Shown here piece after piece: positions 33,368-42,800 of a stretch of 64,000 bases of DNA. Origin of the DNA: Crossiella cryophila (lineage in GTDB: Bacteria > Actinomycetota > Actinomycetes > Mycobacteriales > Pseudonocardiaceae). Position 1 is the first letter of the stretch; each line of letters opens with the position of its first letter. Position numbers and translations under genes: made by a program. The stretch lies in contig NZ_JACHMH010000001.1 in assembly GCF_014204915.1 (NCBI RefSeq), positions 6,845,501-6,909,500 on the forward strand. The letters are read 5' to 3'. The notes under the pieces are model-generated. The model was not told the origin of the DNA. It worked only from the letters and a program-made list of their open reading frames with translations, and did no database searches.

Positions 33368-34897
33368 ATGTCTGTTGCCGCGTCCACGCCGTCCGGAGCC
33401 CAGTCTGAAGTTCGCCTGGCGGCCGGCGCCGTGCGGGGCAGCCGGGAGGCGGGCGTGGCGGTCTTCCGCGGGATTCCGTTCGCCGACCAACCGGTCGGCA
33501 GGCTGCGGTTCGCGGCCCCGCAACCGGTCCAGCCGTGGGACGGGGTGCGGGAGGCCGTGGCGTACGGGCCGCCGCCCCCGCAGGCCGGGTTCTTCGGCAT
33601 GGACGCGCTGGCCGAGCAGAACCCCGGCCAGGACTGGCTGACCGTCAACGTCTTCACCCCCGAACCAGACCCCGGCCTTGGCCTGCCGGTCATGGTGTGG
33701 CTCCAGGGCGGGGCCTACGCCTTCGGCATGTCCGGGCTGCCCGAGTACGACGGCGACCGGCTGGTGCGCGACGGCGTGCTGCTGGTGACCTTCAACTACC
33801 GGGTCGGCCTGGAGGGCTTCGCCCAGATCGAGGGCGCACCGGCCAACCGGGGCCTGCTCGACCAGGTCGCCGCGCTGGAGTGGGTCCGGGACAACATCCG
33901 GGCCTTCGGCGGCGATCCGGACCGGGTCACCGTCTTCGGCCAGTCCGCGGGCGGCGGTTCGATCGCCTGCCTGCTGGCGATGCCGAGGGCGGCCGGGCTG
34001 TTCCACCGGGCGATCGTGCAGAGCGCGCCGGGCACCGTCTTCAGCCCCGAGCTGGCCGCCGACATCGCCACCGTCGCCGCCGCCGAACTGGGTCTGCGGC
34101 CCACCGTGGCCGACCTGTCCACCGCCACCCCGGCACAGTTCGCCGCCGCCGGTGACGCGGTGATGGCCAAGATCGGCGACTGGACGCACCGCTGGGGCCT
34201 GGCCGCGCACCGCCAGATCCCGTTCTCCCCGGTGGTCGACGGCGACATCCTGCCTGCCTCCCCGTGGCAGGCCGTGGCCGCGGGTGCGGCGCGGGGCGTC
34301 GACCTCGTGGTCGGTCACACCCGCGAGGAACAGCGGCTGTTCAACGTGGTCGAGGGCGTCTTCGGGATGGTGACCGAGGAGCAGGCGGCCACCGCGCTGG
34401 CCACCTTCGCCCCCGAAGGCGGCGCGTGCCGGTACCGCACAAGCTTCCCAGGGGCCAGTCCGGACGAACTGCACGAGCTGGTCAACTCGGACTGGCTGTT
34501 CCGCATGCCCTCTTTCCACCTCGCCCAGGCCCAGGCCAGCGCGGGCGGCCGCGTGCACTTGTTCGAGCTGACCTGGCCCGCACCCGGCATGGGCGGGATC
34601 TTCGCCGCCTGCCACGGCCTGGACGTGCCCCTGGTCTTCGGCAGCCTGGACCGCGGCCAGCCTGCCGCCCTGATCGGCGAGGACCCGTCGGTCGCGGAGC
34701 CGGTCTCCGCCCGGATGCGCGCGGCCTGGACGGCCTTCGCCACCCACGGCGACCCCGGCTGGCCCGCCTACGACAGCGAGCAGCGGCTGACCCGGCTCTT
34801 CGACACCGAGCCCACGGTCACCGCCTACCCGGAGGAGGCGTCCCGCCTGATCTGGCAGCACCACACCTTCGCGGCGCTGCCCCTGCTGGAGGGCTGA
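33368..34897 (+). CDS. type B carboxylesterase
   Basis: A 509-aa enzyme from ATG 33368 (GAGAGGAAA upstream). The family signature is complete: FRGIPFA, the oxyanion loop LQGGAYAFG, EDCL-region variant DWLTVNVFTP, and nucleophile FGQSAGGGS with Ser193. The acid is likely in GHTREEQRLF and the His in AACHGLDVPLVFG (~415). No signal peptide is visible, so it acts in the cytoplasm. It hydrolyses carboxylic esters. A strong terminator follows 13 bp after the stop. Confidence 0.9.
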   Translation: MSVAASTPSGAQSEVRLAAGAVRGSREAGVAVFRGIPFADQPVGRLRFAAPQPVQPWDGVREAVAYGPPPPQAGFFGMDALAEQNPGQDWLTVNVFTPEPDPGLGLPVMVWLQGGAYAFGMSGLPEYDGDRLVRDGVLLVTFNYRVGLEGFAQIEGAPANRGLLDQVAALEWVRDNIRAFGGDPDRVTVFGQSAGGGSIACLLAMPRAAGLFHRAIVQSAPGTVFSPELAADIATVAAAELGLRPTVADLSTATPAQFAAAGDAVMAKIGDWTHRWGLAAHRQIPFSPVVDGDILPASPWQAVAAGAARGVDLVVGHTREEQRLFNVVEGVFGMVTEEQAATALATFAPEGGACRYRTSFPGASPDELHELVNSDWLFRMPSFHLAQAQASAGGRVHLFELTWPAPGMGGIFAACHGLDVPLVFGSLDRGQPAALIGEDPSVAEPVSARMRAAWTAFATHGDPGWPAYDSEQRLTRLFDTEPTVTAYPEEASRLIWQHHTFAALPLLEG

Positions 34898-34909
34898 TTC
34901 CGGCTGTGT

Positions 34910-34953
34910 GGAGGGCCTTCCGGCGTTGTGCTGAGCGCGCCGGCAGGCCCTCC
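34910..34953. terminator. strong hairpin terminator
   Basis: Arms 34910-34925 (GGAGGGCCTTCCGGCG) and 34938-34953 pair over 16 bp with one mismatch; 12-nt loop. It ends the carboxylesterase transcript. Confidence 0.85.
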
Positions 34954-34995
34954 GCTAGTGTGCGGCCGGTCACTTGAGGACTGGAGCGCTCCGCC

Positions 34996-35487
34996 ATGAA
35001 GTACACCGTCTCGCTGGAGATCGCCCTGCCGCGGGAGCGGGTGGTCCAGCTGCTCGCCGACCCGGAACACCTGCCGAAGTGGCTGCGGGGCCTGGTGCTG
35101 CACGAGCCGCAGGATGGGGTGCACGGGCAGCTCGGCACCAAGTCCCGGGTGGTGCTGCGGATGGGGCAGCAGGAGTTCGAGGGCCTCGAGACCATCACCC
35201 GCCGGGAACCGGTGGACCCGCACGGGATCGCGCGGGAGGACACCGTCCACTTCGAACGCGAGCTGGTCGGCAACGGCATGTGGAGCGCCACCCGCGACCG
35301 CTTCACCGAAACCGGCCCGGACACGACGCTCTGGGTGAGCGAGAACGAATACCGGTTCGGCAGCCTGCTGATGCGGCTGGTGGGGCTTCTGATGCCCGGC
35401 ACCTTCCGCAAGCAGTCGCTACAGCACATGCGGGACTTCAAGGCTTTCGCCGAGCGTGGAGCGGACGTCCGCGAGGCGAAAGACTGA
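34996..35487 (+). CDS. SRPBCC (START-like) family protein
   Basis: A 163-aa protein. The start MKYTVSLEIALPRERVVQLL with LADPEHLPKWLRGL is the typical N-terminal strand and helix of the SRPBCC/polyketide cyclase-like fold. The C-terminal long helix follows a membrane-like LLMRLVGLLMPGTFRK segment. Such proteins bind hydrophobic ligands. No operon partner. Confidence 0.75.
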   Translation: MKYTVSLEIALPRERVVQLLADPEHLPKWLRGLVLHEPQDGVHGQLGTKSRVVLRMGQQEFEGLETITRREPVDPHGIAREDTVHFERELVGNGMWSATRDRFTETGPDTTLWVSENEYRFGSLLMRLVGLLMPGTFRKQSLQHMRDFKAFAERGADVREAKD

Positions 35488-35506
35488 ACCGCGGCCGGGC
35501 CGATCG

Positions 35507-38485
35507 TCAGTTGTCCAGGATGTAGGCGCCCACACCCAGTTCCTCGGCGATGGCCACCGTCTTCTGCAGCACCTTCATCGCCCGCGGATACCACTGCGCG
35601 CCATCGGGTTCGGCCAGGAAGTCGTCCAGGTTGGCCAGGGTGGCGCGCAGGGTGGCCTTGGCCTCGTCGTAGCGGCTGATGGCCAGGTAGCTCTCGGCGA
35701 GTTCGCGGCTGAGGCGGGTCATGGCCTCGCGTAGTTCGGCGTCGGCCTCGGCGTGCTGCTCCATCGTGTGGTGGAGTTCGGCGAGGTTGATCAGGCCACT
35801 GGTGACGTTGCGGTGCAACAGGGAGCTGACCAGGTCGCTGCCCTGGCCGAGGTCCCGGTTGAAGGCCACGTGCCGTCGGCGGTACTCGGCGGCGGCCTGG
35901 TACTGGCCGAGGCGCTGGTAGGCGCCGGCGACGGTGTCCAGCGCGGAGGACAGGCCGTAGATCTCACCCGCGTTCTCCAGTACCTCCAACGCGTCCAGCG
36001 CCGTGGTGAGGCCCTCCTCGACCTGGCCGAGCCGGATCTGGTTGTAGGCCACGCCGAGCAGGGCGCCGTGTTCGCCGATGGCGCAGTCGGCCTGGCGGAA
36101 CAACTCGATGGCGGTGTTGGCCTGCGCCAGCGCGCCCGCGAAGTCGCCTTCGAGCTGCCGCACGCCCAGGTACTGGCGCAGGGTGTAGGCGCGGGCGAGG
36201 TCGTCCTCGGCGAAGCAGTCCAGGGCTTCGTCGAGGTGGGCGTTGGCCTGCTCGAAGCGGTAGTGGTGGCAGTCGACCCTGGCCAGGCCGCGGTGGGCGT
36301 ATCCGGCCGCGATGCGGTCGCCGATGCGTTGCGCGGCTTGGAGCGCGATCCGGTTGACGTGTTCCAGGTCCCGCCAGTGCCCGGCCCAGTCCAGGTAGTG
36401 CCGCATGGACCAGGCCAGGCTGCACGCGGCGCGTTCCTCACCGAGGCTGATCCCGCGCTCCACCATGGTCATCAGCACCGAGTGGTGGTTGGCGAACCAG
36501 GCGAAGGCGTCGTTGTGGCCGATGAACTTGCGCGGGTAGACGAACGGGGCCGGCTCGCCCAGCCGGGCGGTGTCGGGGTGCACGGAGAGCAGCCGGGCCG
36601 CGTTGTAGGCGGTGTGCAGCGCGGTCTGCGCACCGCGGCCGCGGACCGCGAGCAGCTCCTCGGGACTGTCGATCTCCTCCATGAGTTCGGCGGCGTAGGC
36701 ACGCAGCAGTTCGTGCCAGGTGTAGCCGCCGGGGCGGATCTCCTCGACCAGGTGGGCGGCGGCGAGTTCGCGGAAGAGCGCGTGCGCCTTGGGGATGGGC
36801 AGCGCGGCCAGGGTGGCGCCGATGCGGACTTCCATGACCTGGCCGGGGAACCAGGACAGCAGCCGGAACATCCGGGCCGCCTCGGGGCTCAGCGCCCGGT
36901 AGGACCAGGACAGGATGGAGCGGATGTCACTGCGGCTGTCCGGTCCGGCGAAGGCGTCCAGGGCGCCTTCGCTGCCGTCGAGTTCGGCGGCCAGGTCGGC
37001 CAGCCGGAAGGAGGGGTAGCTGGCGGCGCGGGCGGCGACCAGGGCCAGGGCCAGCGGCAGCCGGGCGCAGGTGCGGACTATCTGTCGCACCGCTTCGGGT
37101 TCGGCGGCCACCCTGGGTTCGCCGAGGCGGCGGGCCAGGAAGTTGGTGGCCTCGGTGTCGCTGAGCAGTTCCAGTGGCACGGTGTGCGCGCCGGTGCCCG
37201 CGACCAGGCCGGAGAGGTTGTCCCGGCTGGTGATCACGGCCAGCGAGCGGGAGCTGCCGGGCAGCAGCGGCAGCACCTGGCGGGTGTCGCGGGCGTTGTC
37301 CAGCAGGATCAGGCAGCCGCGGTCGGCGAGCACGCTGCGGTACAACGCGGTGAGCGTGTCCAGGCGGCTGGGCAGTTGCTGGGTGGGCACGCCGAGGGAG
37401 TCCAGCAGGAACCACAGCGCTTCCATCGGGTCGACCTCGGTGTCGCCGTCCTCGAAGCCGCGCAGGTCCAGGTAGAGCTGGCCGTCCGGGAAGTGCGGGG
37501 CCAGCCGGTGCGCGGCGCGGACGGCGAAGGTGGTCTTGCCCAGTCCCGGCATGCCGTGCACGATCACCACCCCCGGCGCGTCGGGTGCGCCGGGGCGGAC
37601 CGCGGTGATCAGGCGGTCGAGTTCCTGCTCGCGGCCGGTGAACACGGGCAGGTCGACCGGCAGCTGGGCCGGGACCAGGGCGGGTGCGGCGGCGGGTTCG
37701 GGGGGCGCGGCGGGGGGCGGCGGGGCCAGCAGCACCGGGTCGCCTTCCAGGATGCGCTGGTACAGCTCACGCATGGCCGGGGCCGGGTCGACGCCGAGCT
37801 GGTCGCCGAGCTGGCGGCGCAGCCGGTCGTAGACGCTCAGCGCCTCGGCCTGCCTGCCCGCGCGGCACAGGCAGAGCATGAGCAGCTCGTGCAACCGCTC
37901 CCGCAGCGGTTCGGCCGCCGCCGCCATGGCCAGTGGGTCGAGCAGGTCGGGGCTGCGGCCGAGGTCGAGTTCGAGTGCGGCCAGCTCCTCCAGCACGGCG
38001 AGTCGCCGCTGTCCCAGCCTGCCGCGTTCGGACTCGGCGAACTCGGAGTTCAGGTCGGACATGGGTTCGCCCTGCCACTCGGCCAATGCCTGGTGCAGGT
38101 GGGTGGCCGCGCTCTCCCGGTCACCGCGGGCCTTGGCCGCCTCGGCGGCGCGCACGTGCTCGCGGAACCGGCCAAGGTCCAGGGTCTGCGGCGGCACCTG
38201 CAACGCGTAGCCGCCGGTGGTGGAGTGCACCACCGGCTCGCCGGCTTCCTCTTCCAGGGCGCGGCGCAGCCGGTGCACGTAGGTGCGGATGGTGCCGCGG
38301 GCGGCCCGCGGCACGTCCAGGCCCCACAGCGCGGCGGCCATCTCGTCGGTGGAGACCATCCGGCCGCGGGCGAGCAGCAGGATGGCCAGTGCGGTGCGCT
38401 GCTGCGGCGATCCGAGGCCGACGGCGGAACCGTTCCGCCAGGCCCGGACCGGCCCCAGCACGGCGAACTTCAGTCCCTGGGTCAA
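35507..38485 (-). CDS. SARP (AfsR/DnrI/RedD) regulator with NB-ARC and TPR domains
   Basis: About 992 aa. It begins with an OmpR-type winged helix (LKFAVLGPVRAWRNG, VSTDEMAAALWG), then the BTAD domain (GRFREHVRAAEAAKARGD...LHELLMLCLCRAGRQAEAL). NB-ARC follows with Walker A VIVHGMPGLGKTTFAVRAA and Walker B CLILLDNARDTRQVL, then TPR-like helices to the C-terminus. This is the full AfsR architecture, a transcription activator often acting on secondary metabolism. No ATG fits: TTG 38485 (with AGAGGGG upstream) is four codons before the usual first Lys. The gene's target is not evident in the window. Confidence 0.9.
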   Translation of the reverse strand: MTQGLKFAVLGPVRAWRNGSAVGLGSPQQRTALAILLLARGRMVSTDEMAAALWGLDVPRAARGTIRTYVHRLRRALEEEAGEPVVHSTTGGYALQVPPQTLDLGRFREHVRAAEAAKARGDRESAATHLHQALAEWQGEPMSDLNSEFAESERGRLGQRRLAVLEELAALELDLGRSPDLLDPLAMAAAAEPLRERLHELLMLCLCRAGRQAEALSVYDRLRRQLGDQLGVDPAPAMRELYQRILEGDPVLLAPPPPAAPPEPAAAPALVPAQLPVDLPVFTGREQELDRLITAVRPGAPDAPGVVIVHGMPGLGKTTFAVRAAHRLAPHFPDGQLYLDLRGFEDGDTEVDPMEALWFLLDSLGVPTQQLPSRLDTLTALYRSVLADRGCLILLDNARDTRQVLPLLPGSSRSLAVITSRDNLSGLVAGTGAHTVPLELLSDTEATNFLARRLGEPRVAAEPEAVRQIVRTCARLPLALALVAARAASYPSFRLADLAAELDGSEGALDAFAGPDSRSDIRSILSWSYRALSPEAARMFRLLSWFPGQVMEVRIGATLAALPIPKAHALFRELAAAHLVEEIRPGGYTWHELLRAYAAELMEEIDSPEELLAVRGRGAQTALHTAYNAARLLSVHPDTARLGEPAPFVYPRKFIGHNDAFAWFANHHSVLMTMVERGISLGEERAACSLAWSMRHYLDWAGHWRDLEHVNRIALQAAQRIGDRIAAGYAHRGLARVDCHHYRFEQANAHLDEALDCFAEDDLARAYTLRQYLGVRQLEGDFAGALAQANTAIELFRQADCAIGEHGALLGVAYNQIRLGQVEEGLTTALDALEVLENAGEIYGLSSALDTVAGAYQRLGQYQAAAEYRRRHVAFNRDLGQGSDLVSSLLHRNVTSGLINLAELHHTMEQHAEADAELREAMTRLSRELAESYLAISRYDEAKATLRATLANLDDFLAEPDGAQWYPRAMKVLQKTVAIAEELGVGAYILDN

Positions 38486-38577
38486 GGGAGGCCCCTCTGT
38501 GTCCGATCTGCGAACCGGGGGCCAATCGTAGTACCAGGATGGGCCGTTCAGCCTAATCGGCGCGGGTTGTCCACAGG

Positions 38578-39234
38578 CTAGGCGGTGACCGGGCCGCTGG
38601 GTCGCCAGATCCGGGCGAGCTGGCCGCTGACCAGGTCGGCGGCGTGCCGCACCGCGGGCACCATCGCGGGCAGCCGCCGCCGGTCCAGCACCGAGGCGGA
38701 CACCGCGCCGCACACCTCGCCCGTCCGGGTGCGCACCACCACGCTGATCCCCGCCACCTCCTGCGCACAGGTGGACTCCTGCACGTACAACACGCCGTCG
38801 CCGTCCCGCGCTGCCTTGAACAGCACCTGCCACGCGCCTTCGGCTGGGTACTTCAGCCCGGCGCGCAGCGGCAGCGCCTCATCGGTCTCCCCGCGCAACG
38901 CGCCCAGCACCAGGGTGTTCTCGCGGTCCGGCACGGCCACGCTGACCGCGGCTCCGGGCAGGGCGGCGGCCAACTGCCGCAACGGGTACAGCGCGGCCGC
39001 GCGCAGGTCCGCGCCGGAGCGCCAGCCGGTGCCGAAGCGGAACATCCGGGCACCCATCCGGTACCGGCCCTCGCCGCGTTCCACCGCGCCCAGCTGCACG
39101 AGCTGGTCCAGCAACCGGTGCACGGTGGCCTTGGGCAACCCGGTCCGGGCGGCCAGTTCGCTCAGCCCGCACTCCTCGGTGTCGATGATCTCCTCGAGCA
39201 GCAAGAACGCGCCTTCCAGCACTCCCCGGCCCAT
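38578..39234 (-). CDS. IclR family regulator
   Basis: A 218-aa protein from ATG 39234 (GGGAGG upstream). Winged helix GLSELAARTGLPKATVHRLL and effector domain (RENTLVLGALRGETDEALPL, TCAQEVAGISVVVRT) match IclR regulators. It is separated from the T7SS locus by 74 bp and read in the same direction, but belongs to the 38 kb regulator pair rather than the operon. Confidence 0.88.
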   Translation of the reverse strand: MGRGVLEGAFLLLEEIIDTEECGLSELAARTGLPKATVHRLLDQLVQLGAVERGEGRYRMGARMFRFGTGWRSGADLRAAALYPLRQLAAALPGAAVSVAVPDRENTLVLGALRGETDEALPLRAGLKYPAEGAWQVLFKAARDGDGVLYVQESTCAQEVAGISVVVRTRTGEVCGAVSASVLDRRRLPAMVPAVRHAADLVSGQLARIWRPSGPVTA

Positions 39235-39308
39235 ACCGCCTCCCTGGTTCGGCGCTGACGGTAACAGCGGTGCGCCCAGGTGTTCGCGGCGATTAAAGGA
39301 CGTTCCGG

Positions 39309-39812
39309 CTAGCCGGCCGCGCGCACCACGGCCGCGCCGTGCAGCCGCAGCGAGGCGGGCGCGCCCGGGTTGATCAGCAGGTCCACCTGGTACTCGGTGA
39401 GCAGCAGGGCCAGTTCGGTCAGCGACACCGCCCGCCAGCCGGCCGCGCCGACCCTGGGCCGGTGCGCGGGCGCGGTGGTGATCAGCAGCGAGGGCACGTC
39501 GTCGGGGGCGGGGGCGACCACCGGTTCCTCGGACTGGTCCACGGCCAGGCCGAGTATCCCGGTGCGCAGTACGGCGAAGAACGCCTCCGCGTCCAGCAGG
39601 CCCTCGTCCAGGCGGCGCAGCGCGGCGTCCACCGGGTCGGTCGGCGAGTCCGGTCCGGCCGGCAGGTAGTCGGGGTTGGGGTGGAAGGCGCCGATCCGGC
39701 CGTCGGCCTCGACCAGCCAGCCGCCGGTGACCGCGGTGGCCGGGGGCTCTCCGCCGTCGGGGCCGCCTCGCCAGTCCGGGTCGACCAGGTAGACCCAGTG
39801 TTGTTCGGTCAC
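39309..39812 (-). CDS. T7SS-associated protein, SseB-like
   Basis: A 167-aa protein from GTG 39812 whose start overlaps the giant gene's stop (GTGA). The sequence (HWVYLVDPDW, TGGWLVEADGRIGAFHPNP, SLLITTAPAHRPRV, LLINPGAPASLRLHG) matches the SseB-like family annotated as type VII secretion-associated in actinobacteria. It ends the operon and is probably a chaperone or immunity partner of the giant protein. Confidence 0.8.
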   Translation of the reverse strand: MTEQHWVYLVDPDWRGGPDGGEPPATAVTGGWLVEADGRIGAFHPNPDYLPAGPDSPTDPVDAALRRLDEGLLDAEAFFAVLRTGILGLAVDQSEEPVVAPAPDDVPSLLITTAPAHRPRVGAAGWRAVSLTELALLLTEYQVDLLINPGAPASLRLHGAAVVRAAG

Positions 39813-42800
39813 GGTGCCACCTCCTGCTTGACCGGCTTGCCGCCGAGGACCTGCGCCTCCGCGGCCGCCACGCCCTGGCTGTCGATGAGCTGTTCGATCT
39901 TCTGCAGCAGGATCAGCATGTCGCCGCCGTCGGGCACCCGGCCGAGTATGCCCGCCCGGCGGATCAGGTCGGCCGCGATCGCGTACCGCTCCACCTGCTG
40001 GGTGACCTCGGCCGGGTCGAGGTAGGCGAAGGTCTGCACGGTCTGCTCGGTCAGCGTCTCCAGCGCGATGGGGTGGCCGCGCAGTGGATCGGTGAGGCCG
40101 TGCAGGTCGAACAGGTCCTTGGCGCGGGCGAGCTGACCTTCCGAGGTGCTCTCGGCGAGTCCGTTGTGGAAGGTCTCCCAGGTGCCGCCGTGCCGGACCA
40201 CGAACGAGCGACGGCCGGGGTCACCGGGAACTGTGGAGCGGCCGACGACGTTCTTGGTGGCGCCGTAGACCCGGCGCACCCCACCCTCGTGCAGGGTGCG
40301 GGAGAAGTCGTGCGCGACGCCGCCGGGGCCGGGCAGGCCGCCGGTGGAGCAGGCGAACAGGATCACCGACTGGTGCCGTTCGCCCAGGCCGACGCCGAGG
40401 TAGAGCCGGTGCCAGTCGTCGACCACCCTGGCCAGGGTCTCGCCGTCGACGAGCAGGCTCTCGTCCAGGTGCAGCAGGTGTTCGCCTGCGTGCCCGGAGA
40501 CCAGGAACGGTTCGGCGCGTTCACCCGACCAGGGGGCGGTCAGGTGGTCGACGGGGCCGAGTTTCTTCGGCAGGCCGCCGGGGCCTTCGTAGCCGGCGAG
40601 GGCGGGGCCGCGGGCCTGGCCGATGCGCTGGTCCTCGGCGAGCATGGCGGAGTCGGTGCGGGCCTTGCGGAAGCTGGCGCCGAGCACCTCGCCCTGCCGG
40701 TCCAGGATCGGGGTCACGTCCACAGTGGACAGATCGAACCGGCGCGGGATGCCCTCGGCGGTGTAGCCGAGGTAGGTGCCGGAGCCGGTTTTGAGGCCGG
40801 GTCCGGGGCGGAAGGTGTACCAGCGGCCACCGCCGAGGGTGACGACCAGTCCGGGCCGGTCCGGGTCGACGGATTTGGGTTCGCGCAGTAGTTCGACCTG
40901 GCGGCTGGCCGCGTGCACCGCGACCTTGTCGCCCAGGTGCTGGGCGAGTTCGTGCGCGCTGCCGGTCTCGCCCTTGACCAGGCCGCCGGAGTTGGTGAGC
41001 AGCACCAGGTCCAGCTCGCTGCCCTCGGTGTGGTGGCCGGACTGGCGGAGCACCTCGGCCAGGGTGGCCGGGTCCACCGACAGCGGGCCGAGGTCCTTGT
41101 GCTGCACGGTGAACCGGGTCGGGGTGCCGTCGATGTCGAGGAACAGCGGGCTGCGCCCGGCCCAGGGCAGCGGCTGGGACTTGACGTCCTGCTTGCGGAT
41201 GGCTCGGCGCAGGGCGTCGCTGTCCGGGTGCTTGTCCGGGTCGACCGGGTAGGTGTGCTCGGCGGTGCGGTGCCCGGCCCAGTCCACCGCGTGCTCGGCC
41301 TGCACGTGCGGGCGGAAGCTGAGCAGTTTGACCCGGTCGCCGTCCTTGGCGAGGCTGACCTCCAGGTCGGCCAGGCTGAACTCCTGTTCGGCCCCGGTGT
41401 GGTCCAGGCCGGTGAGCACGGTCGGCTGGGCGGCCTTGGAGGCGGCCGAGCCGCGTTCGATGAACTCCGGCGCTTCCTGTTCGCGCACGGACAGGCTGAG
41501 CACGGCTTGTCTACGTCGACTGGACAGGTCCTGGTCGCCGTAGGGCCGCAGGTTGGGCGGGGTGCCGCGGCCAGCGCTCGCGGCGGTGACGGTGACCTCG
41601 GCCGGGTTCGGTTGGGGCTGGCCGGTGAGGTCGGCGACGTGCCGGTCCAGCTGTCCGGTGAACTGCCGCTTGGTCTGCTCGGCCCTGGACTGGCCGGTGT
41701 CCTTGGCCCTGCCCGGCTGCCAGGCGTTGCCGTAGCCGGTCACGGTGACCTCTGGCCGGGGCAGCTGCTGGTTGTCCCGCCACACGCTCTGCCGGGCGAC
41801 CTTGCGGGCGAACTGGTTCAGGCTGTGCTGCTCACCGCCGTCGATGTCCTTGCCGTGCTTGGGGAAGGTGACGCCGTGCTGGTCCTTGCCGTGCCCGCCG
41901 AGCACCACGAAGGTGAGTGGGTTGACGATGGAGGACATCGGCTCGTCCGCGCGCAGCTTGGACTTCTGCTCGTGGAAGCTCTCCCCCGGCCGCTTGCTGA
42001 ATGCCTGGAAGTGCCACAGCGTGGGCGGGCTGGGCAGTTTCGAGGCGGCGATCAGCAGGTCCCTGGCCGTGTTGGCCTGGCGCCGCTGCTGCTCCGCCGG
42101 CGCGTTCGCGGCCCGCAGGTCGTGCAGCTCGCGCAGTTCCCGCACCAGGTGCTGTTCCAGGCCGGTGGTATTGGCCTCGGCTTCGTCGAACTTGCCGGAC
42201 AGGGCGGTCAGGTTGTGCTCGACCGCGGCCTGGGCGGCCCGGTTGGTGCCGCCGGTGCGGTTGAAGTTCTCGAAGGTCAGCTGGGTGCGGGTGTCCCCGC
42301 TCTCGGCGACCACCGCGCCGAAGTGGTAGCCGTAGGGCACCCGGTTGTTGTCCGGTCGGGCGTGGTTGGTGTCCAGCCCGCGTTCGCCCTCGGCGTCGAT
42401 CCCGGCGATGGAGTGCACGCTGTAGCCCTCGCCGATCCGCGCCCAGGCGTGCTGGTTGACGCCGATCTGCCCGGCGGCCTCGCCGAGTAGTTCGCGGCGG
42501 TCGTGATTGTCCACTGTGGTCCGTTGCGCACTGCCGTAACGCTGTCCCGGCGCGGGCGCGGTGCCCACGCCGACCACCGGCCGGTCGTCCCGGTGCACCG
42601 CGTCCCCTGCGGTGGCCGGGTCGAGCCGCACCGGGCCGCCGGTGCGTTCGGCGTGCTCGACCGCGTCGATGAGCGCCTCGGCCAGGTGGTGGGTGCCGGT
42701 GAGTTCGGTGCTGTTGCCGGAGTTGGTCCGCGCGGCGACGGTGGGGCCGTTGCCGCGCAGCACGATCCGGTCTGGCTGGCCGCCGAGCACGGCGGCGGTG

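Noticed and set aside
31769-34864. Long open frame of 1031 codons on the minus strand opposite the carboxylesterase
   Set aside because: It is a GC-rich antisense shadow: its product is low-complexity, and the esterase on the plus strand has a complete family signature.
35753-38581. 942-codon plus-strand frame opposite the SARP regulator
   Set aside because: Antisense shadow with no recognisable protein features.
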